This document shows positions 19,901-28,816 of a stretch of DNA of 64,000 bases, one piece after another. Position 1 is the stretch's first letter; each line of letters opens with the position of its first letter. The stretch is taken from contig NZ_CP016634.1 of the NCBI RefSeq assembly GCF_002741075.1, positions 1,968,501 through 2,032,500 of the forward strand. The letters are read 5' to 3'. The stretch comes from Pseudomonas putida (GTDB taxonomy: Bacteria > Pseudomonadota > Gammaproteobacteria > Pseudomonadales > Pseudomonadaceae). The position numbers and the translations under genes were made by a program. The notes beneath the pieces are model-generated. The model was given only the letters and a program-made list of their open reading frames with translations. It was not told where the DNA came from and ran no database searches.

Positions 19901-20067
19901 GGGCTGGCGCCGGGATACAGGGTCATGACGCGGATCGTTGGGTAATCGACCTGGGGCAAGGCCGCGACCGGCAGCAGCTTGTAGGCGATCAGGCCGGCCA
20001 GCACGATGGCCAGCATGCTCAGCGTGGTGGCGACCGGGCGGAGGATGAACAGGCGCGAGAGGTTCAT
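16969..20067 (-). CDS. muxB: RND efflux transporter subunit MuxB
   Basis: A 1032-residue RND transporter and the first of two in this operon. It starts [19 protein letters not shown] and keeps the TM4 Asp pair in [14 protein letters not shown] and the C-terminal [20 protein letters not shown]. It matches MuxB/MdtB by position, directly after the membrane fusion gene. Together with MuxC it should form the 2:1 heterotrimer of this family, with one subunit doing proton transfer and the other most substrate binding. ATG overlaps the muxA stop. A very long frame on the opposite strand (17581-20118) is only a codon-bias shadow. Confidence 0.94.
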   Translation of the reverse strand: MNLSRLFILRPVATTLSMLAIVLAGLIAYKLLPVAALPQVDYPTIRVMTLYPGASPQVMTSAVTAPLERQFGQMPGLTQMASTSSGGASVLTLRFNLDMNMDVAEQQVQAAINAATNLLPSDLPAPPVYNKVNPADTPVLTLAISSKTMPLPKLNDLVDTRVAQKIAQISGVGMVSIAGGQRQAVRIKVNVDALAANGLNLDDVRSLIGASNVNQPKGNFDGPTRVSMLDANDQLRSPAEYANLILAYNNGAPLRLKDVAEIVDGAENERLAAWANENQAVLLNIQRQPGANVIEVVDLIKEMLPSITDNLPAGLDVTVLTDRTQTIRAAVKDVQHELLIAIALVVMVTFVFLRRFSATIIPSIAVPLSLIGTFGVMYLAGFSVNNLTLMALTIATGFVVDDAIVMLENISRHIEEGETPMQAALKGARQIGFTLVSLTFSLIAVLIPLLFMADVVGRLFREFAITLAVAILISLVVSLTLTPMMCARLLKREPKEQEQGRFYRASGAWIDWLIEHYGRGLQWVLKHQPLTLLVAVASLVLTVFLYIIVPKGFFPAQDTGVIQGISEAPQSTSFAAMSERQQALSKVILKDPAVQSLSSYIGVDGDNATLNSGRLLINLKPHGERDVTASEVINRLQPQLDKLVGIRLFMQPVQDLSIEDRVSRTQYQFSLSSPDADLLAEWSGKLVQALQQRPELQDVASDLQDKGLQVYLVIDRDMASRLGISVSQITNALYDAFGQRQISTIYTQASQYRVVLQSQTASSIGPQALESIHVKSTDGGQVRLSALARIEQRQAQLAISHIGQFPAVMMSFNLAHGASLGEAVKVIEQVQQEIGMPLGVQTRFQGAAEAFQASLSSTLLLILAAVVTMYIVLGVLYESYIHPVTILSTLPSAAVGALLALILSGNDLGMIAIIGIILLIGIVKKNAIMMIDFALEAERHQGMTPRDAIYQAALLRFRPILMTTLAALFGAVPLMLATGSGAELRQPLGLVMVGGLLVSQVLTLFTTPVIYLYFDRLARRWRPATDAQQAQA

Positions 20068-21350
20068 GCGCCCGCCTTGCCCGACTCACCGGCCTGGGCC
20101 GAACCCTTGGCGTCTTGACCCTGGAGTTGCTGGCCAGGGGTGGTCGGCACCTGGGAGCTGTCCTCCACCACGTCCACCTTGCTGCCTTCGCGCAGGCGGT
20201 CGGTGCCTTCGAGGACCAGACGATCGCCTGCGGCCAGGCCGTCGAGCACCACGCTCTGCTCGCCGTCGGTGGCACCGACCTTGAGCTTGCGGATGTTGAC
20301 CGTGTTCTGGGCGTTGACCACATAGGCGAAGGTGCCGTCATTGCCGAACTGGATGGCCGCGGCCGGCGCCAACAGCACCTGCTTGAGGGTGTCGGCCAGA
20401 AGGCGCACGTTGACGAACTGGTTGGGGAACAGGGCCTGGTCCTTGTTATCGAAGCGGGCCTTGAACTTCAGGGTGCCGGTGGTGGTGTCGATCTGGTTGT
20501 CCAGGCTGCCCAGCACACCGGTGGACTGCAGCTTGCTGTCGCTGCGATCCCAGGCTTCAACCGGCAGGCTCGCGCCGCTGCGGTAGCGCTCGAGCACGGT
20601 GGACAGCTCGGTTTCCGGCAGAGTGAAAGCCACGCTGATCGGCTCGGTCTGGGTGATCACCACCAGGGCGGTGGTGTCGTTGGCGGCCACCAGGTTGCCC
20701 AGGTCGAGCTGGCGCAGGCCGACCCGGCCACTGATGGGCGCGCGGATCTGGGTGAAGTCGAGGTTCAGACGGGCGTCGTTGACCTGCGCCTGGTTGGTCT
20801 TGACCAACCCCTGGAATTGCGCGACCTGAGCCTCGGCGGTGTCCAGGGTCTGCTTGGCGATGCTGTCTTCGGCATACAGGCCTTTGTAACGGGCCAGATC
20901 GACCTGGGCGTTCTTCAACTGGGCCTGGTTCTGCGCCAAGGTGCCTTCTGCCTGCTGCAAGGCAATGCGATAAGGGCGAGGGTCGATTTCGGCGAGCAGG
21001 TCGCCGGCCTTGACCTGCTGGCCTTCCTTGAAGTGGATCTTGACCAGCTCACCGGCCACCCGACTGCGGACGTTGACGGTATTGGTCGCCGTCACTGTGC
21101 CCAAGGCCTTGTAGTACAGCGGGAAATCGCCGACATGCACTGGCTCGACGCGCACTGGTACCGGATCGCTGGAGCCACCGAACCCTGGCCGTCCCATGCC
21201 CATACCCATGCCTTTGCCGGGCCGCCCGCCTGGCTTCGCCGTGTGGGGCGTGGCTGCAGGCCACAGCCACCAGGCCAGCAGGGCCACCAGCAGCAGGATC
21301 AGCAGGCCGACGAGCCAGCGACGAGGGGAACGAGAAACGGAAGATTGCAT
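20064..21350 (-). CDS. muxA: RND efflux periplasmic adaptor MuxA
   Basis: A 428-residue membrane fusion protein and the first gene of the operon. One N-terminal anchor helix (about residues 12-30, [19 protein letters not shown]) is followed by a Gly/Met-rich linker, then the biotinyl-lipoyl-like domain ([28 protein letters not shown] split by the coiled coil), an alpha-hairpin with [18 protein letters not shown], and beta-barrel and membrane-proximal domains ([25 protein letters not shown]). The C-terminal tail of about 30 residues is Gln/Gly/Ala-rich. The start at 21350 has only a weak AAGG site. No local regulator is encoded upstream; tpx follows in the opposite direction of the operon's origin. 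Confidence 0.92.
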   Translation of the reverse strand: MQSSVSRSPRRWLVGLLILLLVALLAWWLWPAATPHTAKPGGRPGKGMGMGMGRPGFGGSSDPVPVRVEPVHVGDFPLYYKALGTVTATNTVNVRSRVAGELVKIHFKEGQQVKAGDLLAEIDPRPYRIALQQAEGTLAQNQAQLKNAQVDLARYKGLYAEDSIAKQTLDTAEAQVAQFQGLVKTNQAQVNDARLNLDFTQIRAPISGRVGLRQLDLGNLVAANDTTALVVITQTEPISVAFTLPETELSTVLERYRSGASLPVEAWDRSDSKLQSTGVLGSLDNQIDTTTGTLKFKARFDNKDQALFPNQFVNVRLLADTLKQVLLAPAAAIQFGNDGTFAYVVNAQNTVNIRKLKVGATDGEQSVVLDGLAAGDRLVLEGTDRLREGSKVDVVEDSSQVPTTPGQQLQGQDAKGSAQAGESGKAGA

Positions 21351-21483
21351 GGGTTGAACGAACCTTGTTCAGGAAATGACGACTGGGGAGGATGAACGAT
21401 AAGCACTGACACCGTATTAGCAAAGGACCTTTACCAGGCATTTACCTTAGCCTTACGCAGGCAAGATGCTGAACTTTAAATGA

Positions 21484-21512
21484 AAACGGCCTGGAGATCG
21501 CTCCAGGCCGTT
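21484..21512 (-). terminator. Rho-independent terminator of tpx
   Basis: A perfect 12-bp stem (AACGGCCTGGAG / CTCCAGGCCGTT) with an ATCG loop. Read on the minus strand it runs into TTTTCATTTAAAG, a good U tract, about 40 bases past the tpx stop. Confidence 0.85.
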
Positions 21513-21554
21513 ACAGCGTGTGACCGAGGGAGCCGCGTCGCGGCCCCGACACAC

Positions 21555-22055
21555 TTATTTCAGGACAGCCAGCGCCGCCTCGTAGTTCGGCTCATCGGCG
21601 ATTTCGCCAACCAGCTCGCTGTGCAGGACCTTGTCGTTCTCATCCAGCACCACCACCGCGCGGGCAGCCAGGCCGGCCAGCGGGCCGTCGGCGATGGCCA
21701 CGCCGTAGTTCTCGAGGAACTCGCGACCACGCAGGGTCGACAGGTTCTTCACGTTCTCCAGGCCTTCGGCACCGCAGAAACGCGCCTGGGCGAACGGCAG
21801 GTCAGCCGAGATGCACAGCACCACAGTATTGGCCACGTCGTTGGCCTGGGCATTGAACTTGCGCACGGAGGTGGCGCAGGTCGGGGTGTCGACGCTTGGG
21901 AAGATGTTCAGCACCTTGCGCTTGCCGGCGTAGTTCTGCAGCGACGTGTCGGCCAGGCCTTCACCGACCAGAGAGAACGCCGGTGCCTGTGCGCCGACCT
22001 GCGGCAGATTGCCTTTGACCTGGACCGGGTTGCCTTTGAGAGTCACTTGAGCCAT
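21555..22055 (-). CDS. tpx: Thiol peroxidase Tpx
   Basis: A 166-residue atypical 2-Cys peroxiredoxin of the periplasmic/cytoplasmic Tpx group. It reduces hydroperoxides with electrons from thioredoxin. The peroxidatic Cys60 lies in [14 protein letters not shown] and the resolving Cys94 in [12 protein letters not shown], the exact spacing of E. coli Tpx. The length is normal and no signal peptide is seen. It is a single-gene unit with its own strong terminator. A second terminator between it and the upstream transporter gene makes co-transcription with that gene unlikely. Confidence 0.97.
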   Translation of the reverse strand: MAQVTLKGNPVQVKGNLPQVGAQAPAFSLVGEGLADTSLQNYAGKRKVLNIFPSVDTPTCATSVRKFNAQANDVANTVVLCISADLPFAQARFCGAEGLENVKNLSTLRGREFLENYGVAIADGPLAGLAARAVVVLDENDKVLHSELVGEIADEPNYEAALAVLK

Positions 22056-22170
22056 GACGAAATCCTTATGCGGGGTTTTGAAAAGGACACTGAGTTAAGC
22101 ATGAAGGCGCGCAAGTGCCTATGGGAAAAGTTAAATTGTTCTATTTCCAGGCATTTATTGTGGACAAAAA

Positions 22171-22200
22171 AAAGACCCGAATGGCGACAAACTATTCGGG
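22171..22200 (-). terminator. Rho-independent terminator of the amino acid transporter gene
   Basis: CCCGAAT (22176-22182) pairs with ATTCGGG (22194-22200). On the minus strand the stem is followed by TCTTTTTTTG, a strong U tract, 28 bases past the transporter stop. Confidence 0.88.
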
Positions 22201-22227
22201 CCTTTCTCTTTATGCAACGTCGTCGGA

Positions 22228-23517
22228 TCAGCCCAGCAGGCTATCGACCACCGAATAAACCACCGAGGACATGGCCACCAGGCCCAGCACCACGACGAAG
22301 ACGTTGGACATCGCCCCGCTGTACTTGCGCATCGATGGCACGCGGCGAATGGCGTACATCGGCATCAGGAACAGCAGCGCGGCGATGATCGGACCGCCGA
22401 GGGACTCGATCATACCCAGGATGCTCGGGTTCAGGGTCGCGACGACCCAGCACACCACCAGCATCAGGGCTGCGACCACGCGATCCATGGTCTTGGCACC
22501 CGGGCGCAGTCCGGTCTTGCCGATGATGCCCTTGAGGCCTTCGCTGGCACCGATGTAATGGCCCAGGAACGACTTGGCGATAGCAATGAAGGCGATCAGC
22601 GGTGCGGCGAAGGCGATGGCCGGGTTGCTGAAGTGGTTGGCCAGGTACGACAGGATCGACAGGTTCTGCGCCTTCGCCTCGGCGAGCTGAGCGCTGCTGA
22701 GGGTCAGCACACAGCTGAACACGAAGAACAGCACCATCGCCACCATCAGCAGGTGCGCGCGGGCCAAGATCTGACCGCTGCGCTCATCGGCATGCTCGCC
22801 GTAGCGGCGCTTCTGGTCGACCGCGAAGGCCGAGATGATCGGCGAGTGGTTGAAGGAGAACACCATCACCGGGATCGCCAGCCACATGGTGTGCAGGAAG
22901 GCAGAGCCCGATGGCAGTTGGCCGGCGCTGTCGAGGATGCCACCGTTCCAGTGCGGCACCAGGTACAGGGCCAGCAGCGCCAGGGCGACGATGAACGGGT
23001 ACACCAACAGGCTCATGACCTTGACCGTCGCCTGTTCGCCACAGCGCACGATCAGCAGCAACCCGAAGATCAGCAGGAACGACAGCAACGCCCGCGGTGG
23101 CGGGGTCATGTGCAGCTGATGCTCCATGAAGCTGCTGACGGTGTTGGTCAGGGCGACGCTGTAGATGAGCAGGATCGGGAAGATGGCGAAGAAGTACAGC
23201 ACGGTGATCAGCGCGCCGGCCTTGATGCCGAAGTGCTCCTCGACCACCTCGGTGATGTCACCACTGCGCCCGGAGAGAACGAAACGGGTCAGCCCGCGGT
23301 GGGCGTAGTAGGTCATCGGGAAGGCCAGCACGGCCAGGATCAGCAGCGGCCAGAAGCCGCCAAGGCCGGCATTGATCGGCAGGAACAAGGTTCCGGCGCC
23401 AATCGCCGTGCCGAACAGGCCCAGCATCCAGGTGGTGTCTTGTCGCGACCAGCTGCCGAGGGTGGCGGGGGTCGATTCTTCGAAGCGTTGTTCAACGCTT
23501 GGGGCCTGCTCATTCAT
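22228..23517 (-). CDS. Serine-type amino acid:proton symporter (HAAAP family, SdaC-like)
   Basis: A 429-residue inner-membrane transporter with about 11 helices, the same length as E. coli SdaC. The start at 23517 (MNEQAPSV) is chosen because the longer frame has no transporter character. The first helix holds MLGLFGTAIGAGTLFLPINAG, characteristic of the hydroxy/aromatic amino acid permease family (longer motif at about residues 31-51). Other family features are FSFNHSPIISAFAVDQKRRYG and AIAKSFLGHYIGASEG. The likely substrate is serine or threonine by H+ symport, but substrate choice cannot be read from the sequence. From memory, a similar gene precedes the D-lysine genes in P. putida, so another amino acid is possible. 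Confidence 0.88.
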   Translation of the reverse strand: MNEQAPSVEQRFEESTPATLGSWSRQDTTWMLGLFGTAIGAGTLFLPINAGLGGFWPLLILAVLAFPMTYYAHRGLTRFVLSGRSGDITEVVEEHFGIKAGALITVLYFFAIFPILLIYSVALTNTVSSFMEHQLHMTPPPRALLSFLLIFGLLLIVRCGEQATVKVMSLLVYPFIVALALLALYLVPHWNGGILDSAGQLPSGSAFLHTMWLAIPVMVFSFNHSPIISAFAVDQKRRYGEHADERSGQILARAHLLMVAMVLFFVFSCVLTLSSAQLAEAKAQNLSILSYLANHFSNPAIAFAAPLIAFIAIAKSFLGHYIGASEGLKGIIGKTGLRPGAKTMDRVVAALMLVVCWVVATLNPSILGMIESLGGPIIAALLFLMPMYAIRRVPSMRKYSGAMSNVFVVVLGLVAMSSVVYSVVDSLLG

Positions 23518-23727
23518 TCCGGGTGCAACTCCACTCGCAAGACTGCAACAGGCTGAGAGTGGCGAAACAGAAGGCTTCGCACACCTCAACCGAAAAGAGG
23601 GGCGCGATTGTGCGCTGATTGGGTTGCACTTGCATAGCCCCGCCCTACGGACGGTTGCACCCAACAGATAGGAATTTCTCGAAATAGGTATTACCCAGCA
23701 AGCCTCACGGTTGCACCCTCTCAAAAA

Positions 23728-23880
23728 ATAATCGCGAAATACGATGTATCGCTACGCGGTGACCAGGCCTCCGATATCGACATACTCGAAGCTCGCGGCG
23801 CCAAGACACCCGTAAATACCGCCAAGCTGCGTGTGGCAGCGAACATCGAGGCGATCAAACAGAAGCAGGCCCCTACCTTA
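23728..23880 (+). pseudogene. Possible coding remnant, C-terminal fragment without start
   Basis: The plus strand here reads a 51-codon frame with protein-like composition and good codon use, including LRGDQASDIDILEARGAK and LRVAANIEAIKQKQAP. It has no start codon or ribosome site and runs into the 3' end of the MFS gene on the other strand. It looks like the tail of a gene cut off when the MFS gene arrived. I do not recognise the family. Chance is still possible at this length. Confidence 0.25.
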
Positions 23881-25378
23881 CTCGCAGCGTCCAACGGGCA
23901 ATGGCAATGGCCATCACTGCCAGGGCGAATGTCACCCATGACATCAAGCCAATGCCTCCTTCAAATGCGTTCCCGGCGATGCGCATAAGCTCGCTTGCCT
24001 GATCGCCTGTCAGCGCTGCTGCCACGCTGTGAGCGCCGGCCAACGTTTCGCTGGCGAGACGCTCTTGTGCCGGAGTAAGAAACGACGGCAAATGTAAAGC
24101 TCCGCGATAGTGGGCGGTAACCAAACCGCCTAACACCGCAGTCCCCAGCACCACACCCACTTCATAGGCCGTTTCGCTAATCGCTGAGGCAGCTCCTGCC
24201 TTCGCGGGCGGGGCTGCCGACAGAATCACGTCATTGGAAACCGTGGCAATCGCCCCCACGCCAATATTCAATAAGGCAAAGGCGACAACCACGACCGCCA
24301 GACTGCTTCCAAGGGTGGCAACCAGTAAAAACGCGGCGCCGGTAAACGCTAGCAGAATGGGCACCAACACAGGCACCGGCACGCGTTGAACAACGGGTAC
24401 CACCAGCATCCCCACGATAATCGCCAAGACTTGTCCAGGCACCAAGGCCAAGCTGGCATTGAGCGCAGGCATACGCAAAACGATTTGCAAGAACTGCGTG
24501 GCGAAAAAGACAAAGCCGATCAAAAAGGCCAAACTCATCAGGTTGATGGCGACAGAGCCGCTGAAGGTTTTGTTGCGAAATAGCGCCAGGTCCATCACGG
24601 GAACCGGCAGTCGCAGTTGGCGCCGCACAAACAACCAGCCACTGGCCGCGCCGACGACAAAGGCTGTCATGGCCAGACTGTCCACGCCTTCGCCGGCTAC
24701 GTGCTTGATGCCATAAACCAACGCCCCCAGGGCAATCATTGATTGCAGGATACTCAAAGGATCGAGCGGGCCGGACGCATCTGGCTCCGACTCGGGCAAT
24801 AACCATGGCCCGAGGATCAGCAGCGGCATCAGTATCGGCACCGCCAGCAAGAAGATCGCCCCCCAACTGAAAAACTCCAGCAGCACGCCACCAATCAAAG
24901 GGCCAAGTGCCGAACCCACCGTCAAGGTGGTTGCCCAGATGGCGACGGCCAGGCGCCGCTCTTCTCTGTCCTCGAAGACCGACCGGATCAATGCCAATGT
25001 CGAAGGCATCAGCATGGCGCCAAAGATCCCCATGCAGGCTCGCCCGCCAATCAACTGCGGGGCACTGCTGGAGTAAGCGGTCATGATGGAAGTGATGGCA
25101 AAACCCAATGAGCCAACCAGTAGCAGTTTACGATGGCCTATCCGGTCTCCCAGGCTGCCCATGGATACCAGCAAACCGGCCAGAACCAACGAGTAGGCAT
25201 CGATCATCCATAATTGCTGGCTGGCAGTGGGGTGAAGCGCCTCGGCAATCTTGGGCAACGCGAACCCCAAAACGGTGTTATCCACCGTCACCAGTAATAC
25301 CGGCAGCATCAATACTGCCAGCCCCAGCCAGCGATTGGGCCGAGGCCCCGACTGCGTTACTTCAGTTGTCAATGACAT
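23873..25378 (-). CDS. MFS drug exporter, DHA2 / 14-helix (SmvA/QacA-like)
   Basis: A 501-residue major facilitator protein with 14 predicted helices. Motif A appears as GSLGDRIGHRKLLLVG in loop 2-3. TM1 has the DHA2 motif D1-like TVDNTVLGFALPKIAE. TM5 has the antiporter motif in TLTVGSALGPLIGG. Such pumps export cationic biocides, dyes or bile salts by proton antiport. A fit with SmvA is suggested by MSLGSLGDR-type residues and the long C-terminal loop with a TPAQERLASETLAGAHSV segment. Base composition is lower in GC than its neighbours, and non-coding AT-richer DNA flanks both sides. No TetR regulator gene is visible beside it, which is unusual for this type. It is probably a recent acquisition. 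Confidence 0.87.
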   Translation of the reverse strand: MSLTTEVTQSGPRPNRWLGLAVLMLPVLLVTVDNTVLGFALPKIAEALHPTASQQLWMIDAYSLVLAGLLVSMGSLGDRIGHRKLLLVGSLGFAITSIMTAYSSSAPQLIGGRACMGIFGAMLMPSTLALIRSVFEDREERRLAVAIWATTLTVGSALGPLIGGVLLEFFSWGAIFLLAVPILMPLLILGPWLLPESEPDASGPLDPLSILQSMIALGALVYGIKHVAGEGVDSLAMTAFVVGAASGWLFVRRQLRLPVPVMDLALFRNKTFSGSVAINLMSLAFLIGFVFFATQFLQIVLRMPALNASLALVPGQVLAIIVGMLVVPVVQRVPVPVLVPILLAFTGAAFLLVATLGSSLAVVVVAFALLNIGVGAIATVSNDVILSAAPPAKAGAASAISETAYEVGVVLGTAVLGGLVTAHYRGALHLPSFLTPAQERLASETLAGAHSVAAALTGDQASELMRIAGNAFEGGIGLMSWVTFALAVMAIAIARWTLRVR

Positions 25379-26128
25379 TTAAAGAGTTCCGTAATCAGGC
25401 AGAAAATCACAAACCTGCACAGGCGCTGTGATGCTCACTTAAAGCGATGTCCCATTAGTTTCGGACGCGACGTTTCAGCTCAGCAGAGAAAAAATCTGCT
25501 GACAGTCCACGGCCCCGGCATCAAGGCGTTTGCCCAAAGCGTTAGAAATAACTTGCAAGTCACCTTTGAAACACTCGTAGTCTCGACTTCCGACATTGGT
25601 CATCAAACGCCCCGCCTCTACTAATTTGCTTTGACGTCATACACCACGCCTGACCCCATCCAATAACAGCAATGGCGAAAATGCAACTTACAGAAATAGC
25701 CCGCACCTCACCCCCCGATCTAAGTCGCCCCATTCATAGTAGGCATCAGCCTCCGGCGCTCAATAAGCGAAGCTTCCTATTATCGAGCAAGTAACGCCCC
25801 ACACATTACAGGCTGAAACAAACATTATGTGTAACCCGCAACCCAAAAAGCATTTAAGCGCGATTAAACATCGCCCCCAAAAACCAAATGCATTAAAGGC
25901 TTTCGATGGAGAAAAGCTTCTGTTTCCAGTGACCGGAGAGTGAGGCAGCGAGCGGGAGCTGCCTAGGCTGAGTACATTCTATTGCCTGCGGATTGGACAT
26001 CCTGATGGGCGCGCACGACTTCCTCGACATCGCACCCTTGGGGCACCAAGGGGAATCATGGACTGGGGCGCCACCAGGGCCTCTTTGGCGATCGTCCAGA
26101 CGGACCAGTGCTGCCATGAGTGAACGAA
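25379..26128. other. AT-richer intergenic stretch with no firm gene
   Basis: This 750-bp stretch is clearly lower in GC than the surrounding genes. I found a short frame (25475-25603, listed separately) and, near 25975-26060 on the minus strand, a short open run without start or ribosome site. There is a CAGCAGA/TCTGCTG hairpin at 25480-25500. It may be decayed DNA brought in with the MFS gene. Confidence 0.5.
25475..25603 (-). CDS. Small hypothetical ORF or gene remnant (42 aa)
   Basis: A 42-codon frame starting MTNVGSRDYECFKGDL and ending QQIFSLLS. A GAGGCGGGG stretch stands 6-10 bases before the ATG. Composition is protein-like, and the sequence reads like the C-terminal end of a larger protein, since the open frame extends about 11 codons upstream to a stop. 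It lies upstream of the MFS gene on the same strand. No family was recognised, and it may be the decayed end of a former regulator gene. Confidence 0.25.
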   Translation of the reverse strand: MTNVGSRDYECFKGDLQVISNALGKRLDAGAVDCQQIFSLLS

Positions 26129-26155
26129 CAAGGGGCCTGACGTGCAGGCCCCTTG
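26129..26155 (-). terminator. Terminator of amaC
   Basis: An 11-bp stem CAAGGGGCCTG / CAGGCCCCTTG with a 5-base loop. On the minus strand it is followed by TTCGTTCACTC. It lies 43 bases beyond the aminotransferase stop. Confidence 0.75.
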
Positions 26156-26197
26156 CCAGATGAACAGCCGAAGACCACGCGGGGGCGTGGCAGTGTC

Positions 26198-27397
26198 TCA
26201 ACCCTGCTGCACAGCCGCAAACGCCTCTGCCACCTGGCGCAGGTTGGCCGGGCGCAGGCCCGACATGCACACCCGACCGCTGTCGATCAGGTACACGCCG
26301 AACTCATTGCGCAGACGTCGTACCTGGGCAACGCTGAACCCGGTGTAGCTGAACATGCCACGCTGGCGCAGGAAGAACTGGAAGTCCTGGCCCGGTAACA
26401 GCTCGCCCAGCAGGTCAACCAAGCCCTGGCGCATGTCGAGGATACGCTTGCGCATCACCTCGACCTCGGCCACCCATTGGGCGTTGAGTTCGGCGTCGCC
26501 CAGCACGCCGGCCACCAGTTGCGCACCATGGCAGGGTGGGCTGGAGTAGTTGCGACGCACGGTGGCCTTGAGCTGGCCCAGCACGCTTGCGGTGGTGGCC
26601 GCGTCATCGCAGACCACCGACAGGCCCCCTACTCGCTCGCCGTACAGCGAGAAGATCTTCGAGAACGAGTTGCTGACCAGGCACGGCACGCCGGCCCGGG
26701 CCATCTCGCGGATCGCGTAGGCGTCTTCCACCAGACCTTCGCCGAAGCCCTGGTAGGCGATGTCGAGGAATGGAATCAGCTGACGTGCCTTGACCACTTC
26801 CACCACTTGCTGCCACTGGTTCTGGTCCAGGTCGACGCCGGTGGGGTTGTGGCAGCACGGGTGCAGCAGGACGATGCTGTTCTGCGCCAGGCCTTGCAGG
26901 CACGCCAGCATGCCGGCGAAGTCCACGCCACGGGTGGCCGAGTCGAAGTACGGATAGGTATGGACCTTGAAGCCCGCGCCTTCGAAGATCGCGCGATGGT
27001 TGTCCCAGGTCGGGTTGCTCACCCAGACCTCGGACTGCGGGAAGTAACGCTTGAGGAAGTCGGCGCCGACCTTCAGGGCGCCGGAGCCGCCGACGGTCTG
27101 TACGGTGGCCACACGTCCGCCGGTCACGGCCGGGTGGTCTGCGCCGAACAGCAGCGTCTGGATGGCTTGGCGATAGCTGTCCAGGCCTTCCATCGGCAGG
27201 TACAGCGAGGCTTCGTGGGGCTGGTCGGCCAGGCGCTTTTCCACCTCGCCCACTGCCGCCAGTTGCGGCACCACGCCGGCTTCATCGTAGTACAGGCCGA
27301 TACTCAGGTTGACCTTGTCGGCACGGGGGTCGGCCTTGAAGGTCTCCATCAGCGAGAGAATCGGGTCGCCGGCATAGGCATCGACATGTTTGAACAC
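26198..27397 (-). CDS. amaC: PLP-dependent aromatic/D-lysine aminotransferase (TyrB fold, AmaC)
   Basis: A 399-residue class I aminotransferase of the aspartate/aromatic group. The PLP-binding Lys247 lies in [16 protein letters not shown]. Other fold residues include [14 protein letters not shown], the [14 protein letters not shown] block with its conserved Asn, and the C-terminal Arg in [13 protein letters not shown]. By sequence alone it would be called TyrB. Its place beside dpkA and the importer cluster matches the gene I recall in P. putida as amaC, a D-lysine aminotransferase acting in the pipecolate branch. It is separated from dpkA by a REP pair of 64 bp in a 237-bp gap, so it may have its own promoter. 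Use of aromatic substrates is not excluded. Confidence 0.88.
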   Translation of the reverse strand: MFKHVDAYAGDPILSLMETFKADPRADKVNLSIGLYYDEAGVVPQLAAVGEVEKRLADQPHEASLYLPMEGLDSYRQAIQTLLFGADHPAVTGGRVATVQTVGGSGALKVGADFLKRYFPQSEVWVSNPTWDNHRAIFEGAGFKVHTYPYFDSATRGVDFAGMLACLQGLAQNSIVLLHPCCHNPTGVDLDQNQWQQVVEVVKARQLIPFLDIAYQGFGEGLVEDAYAIREMARAGVPCLVSNSFSKIFSLYGERVGGLSVVCDDAATTASVLGQLKATVRRNYSSPPCHGAQLVAGVLGDAELNAQWVAEVEVMRKRILDMRQGLVDLLGELLPGQDFQFFLRQRGMFSYTGFSVAQVRRLRNEFGVYLIDSGRVCMSGLRPANLRQVAEAFAAVQQG

Positions 27398-27540
27398 AGC
27401 GCACAGCTCCTTGGATCAGGACAGTTCGGGAAATGCTGCCCCGAGGATACCCGCAGTGGCGCCGAAGGAACATCACTGATCTGCAAGGTGTTCAATGCAG
27501 CCCTGCACGGAGGCCTGGCCATAAGGTCGCCGCCATTCCT

Positions 27541-27604
27541 TTCGCGGGTAAACCCGCTCCCACCGGATCAGCTCAAGCCCTGTGGGAGCGGGTTCACCCG
27601 CGAA
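27541..27604. repeat. REP doublet (REPIN), inverted pair
   Basis: Two REP cores face each other: TTCGCGGGTAAACCCGCTCC at 27541-27560 and its inverted partner GTGGGAGCGGGTTCACCCGC at 27582-27601, 20 bases apart. They can fold into one long hairpin. The pair lies between amaC and dpkA, which are transcribed in the same direction, and may modulate read-through. Confidence 0.9.
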
Positions 27605-27634
27605 GGCCGCACCGCGAAACCTCACCCAGACGCG

Positions 27635-28660
27635 TCAGTCAGCCAAGGCCCTGAGCCCCAGCAATTCCTGCTCGGTCAACGCCACCCCTTCACGCTGCGC
27701 CACCTCCCGCTCACGGTAGCGCCGCTCACCGGGCATGCGGGTCAGCCCCACTTCCTGCATATGCTCCACCAGCGCCCGACTGCGCTGGGCAAAGCGCTCA
27801 CCCTCAGCCTTGCTCGGGTCGATGACGATGATCAGTTGCCCGGTCCACGGCGTCTTCGCCCCCGGATGCCCGGACCAGTCGAACTCCCAAGAGAAATGCC
27901 CACCCGTGAGTGCCGCGGCCAACAACTCGACCATCATCGACAGCGCCGAGCCCTTGTGCCCGCCAAACGGCAGCAGTGCGCCGCCTTCGAGAATCGCCTT
28001 GGGGTCGCAGGTCGGCTGGCCGTGGGCATCCACGCCCATGCCCGGCGGCAGTTGCTCCCCCGCCCGCGCGGCGATCTGTACATCGCCGTGGGCCATGGCG
28101 CTGGTGGCCATGTCGAAGACGATCGGGTCATGCCCGGCGCACGGCGCGGCAAAGGCGATCGGGTTGGTGCCGAACAGCGGCTTGCGTGCGCCATGGGGCA
28201 CCACGCAGGTCATGCTATTGACCACGCTCAAGGCCACCAGCCCCTCGTCGGCGAAGGGCTCCACATCCGGCCAGAGGGCCGCTAAGTGGTGCGAGTTATG
28301 AATCGCCAGCACGGCGATGCCAGCGTTCCGCGCTTTCTCCACCAGCAATGGTCGGGCCGCGGCCAAGGCCGGCTGGGCAAAGCCGCCGCCGGCGTCGACC
28401 CGGACATAGCCCGGGGCTACATCGCTCACTTGGGGCTCGGCACGCCCATTGACCCAACCACTGGCCAGGGTCGAGACATAACCGGGAATACGAAACACGC
28501 CATGGCTATGGGCGCCATCACGCTGGGCGCTGGCGCAGTTGTAGGCCAGCGCCGCGGCGACCGGCTCGGCACAGCCGTGACGTTGCAGGATGCATTGCAA
28601 CAGCGCCTGCAGCTCGGCGAAAGGCACGCGCACGACAGGGCTTGTGGAAGGTGCGGACAT
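27635..28660 (-). CDS. dpkA: Delta1-piperideine-2-carboxylate / pyrroline-2-carboxylate reductase DpkA
   Basis: A 341-residue member of the malate/L-lactate dehydrogenase (LDH2/MDH2) family, NAD(P)H-dependent reductases without a Rossmann fold. Family residues include HSHGVFRIPGYV, AIHNSHHLAALWP with the catalytic His, ALSVVNSMTCVVPHGARKPLFGTNP and LLPFGGHKGSALSMMVELL. The start at 28660 has AGGAG seven bases upstream. In P. putida DpkA reduces delta1-piperideine-2-carboxylate, formed from D-lysine by AmaC or AmaD, to L-pipecolate; it also handles the proline analogue. Its neighbours fit this exactly. It diverges from the rpiR-type gene over a 156-bp intergenic region holding candidate operators. 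Confidence 0.93.
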   Translation of the reverse strand: MSAPSTSPVVRVPFAELQALLQCILQRHGCAEPVAAALAYNCASAQRDGAHSHGVFRIPGYVSTLASGWVNGRAEPQVSDVAPGYVRVDAGGGFAQPALAAARPLLVEKARNAGIAVLAIHNSHHLAALWPDVEPFADEGLVALSVVNSMTCVVPHGARKPLFGTNPIAFAAPCAGHDPIVFDMATSAMAHGDVQIAARAGEQLPPGMGVDAHGQPTCDPKAILEGGALLPFGGHKGSALSMMVELLAAALTGGHFSWEFDWSGHPGAKTPWTGQLIIVIDPSKAEGERFAQRSRALVEHMQEVGLTRMPGERRYREREVAQREGVALTEQELLGLRALAD

Positions 28661-28733
28661 CTGGAGCTCCTGTTCTTGTACTTCTTGGAAGTGGAATGGC
28701 TACAGCAAGCAAGGGCAAAACTTATCCCGCGAA

Positions 28734-28768
28734 TGACAGCTATCTGTCAATTGTTGACTTGATGACAG
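28734..28768. promoter_or_regulatory. Candidate operator with TGACAG half-sites
   Basis: TGACAG (28734-28739) and CTGTCA (28744-28749) form a perfect palindrome with a 4-base centre; a third TGACAG lies at 28763-28768. They lie between the divergent dpkA and rpiR genes. A TTGACT that could serve as a -35 box for the rpiR gene is at 28754-28759, inside the array. It probably binds the adjacent RpiR protein, which is an inference. Confidence 0.5.
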
Positions 28769-28816
28769 AAAACATTCATTTTCTATCGCAAGCCTCACCC
28801 CACCCCGGAGTCGACC

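Noticed and set aside
17581..20118. A very long open frame on the plus strand opposite muxB (about 845 codons)
   Set aside because: It mirrors the codon bias of muxB, is rich in His/Gln/Arg/Gly low-complexity runs and has no ribosome site. It is a shadow frame.
25975..26060. Minus-strand open run reading VPQGCDVEEVVRAHQDVQ
   Set aside because: It has no start codon or ribosome site and is too short to separate from chance.
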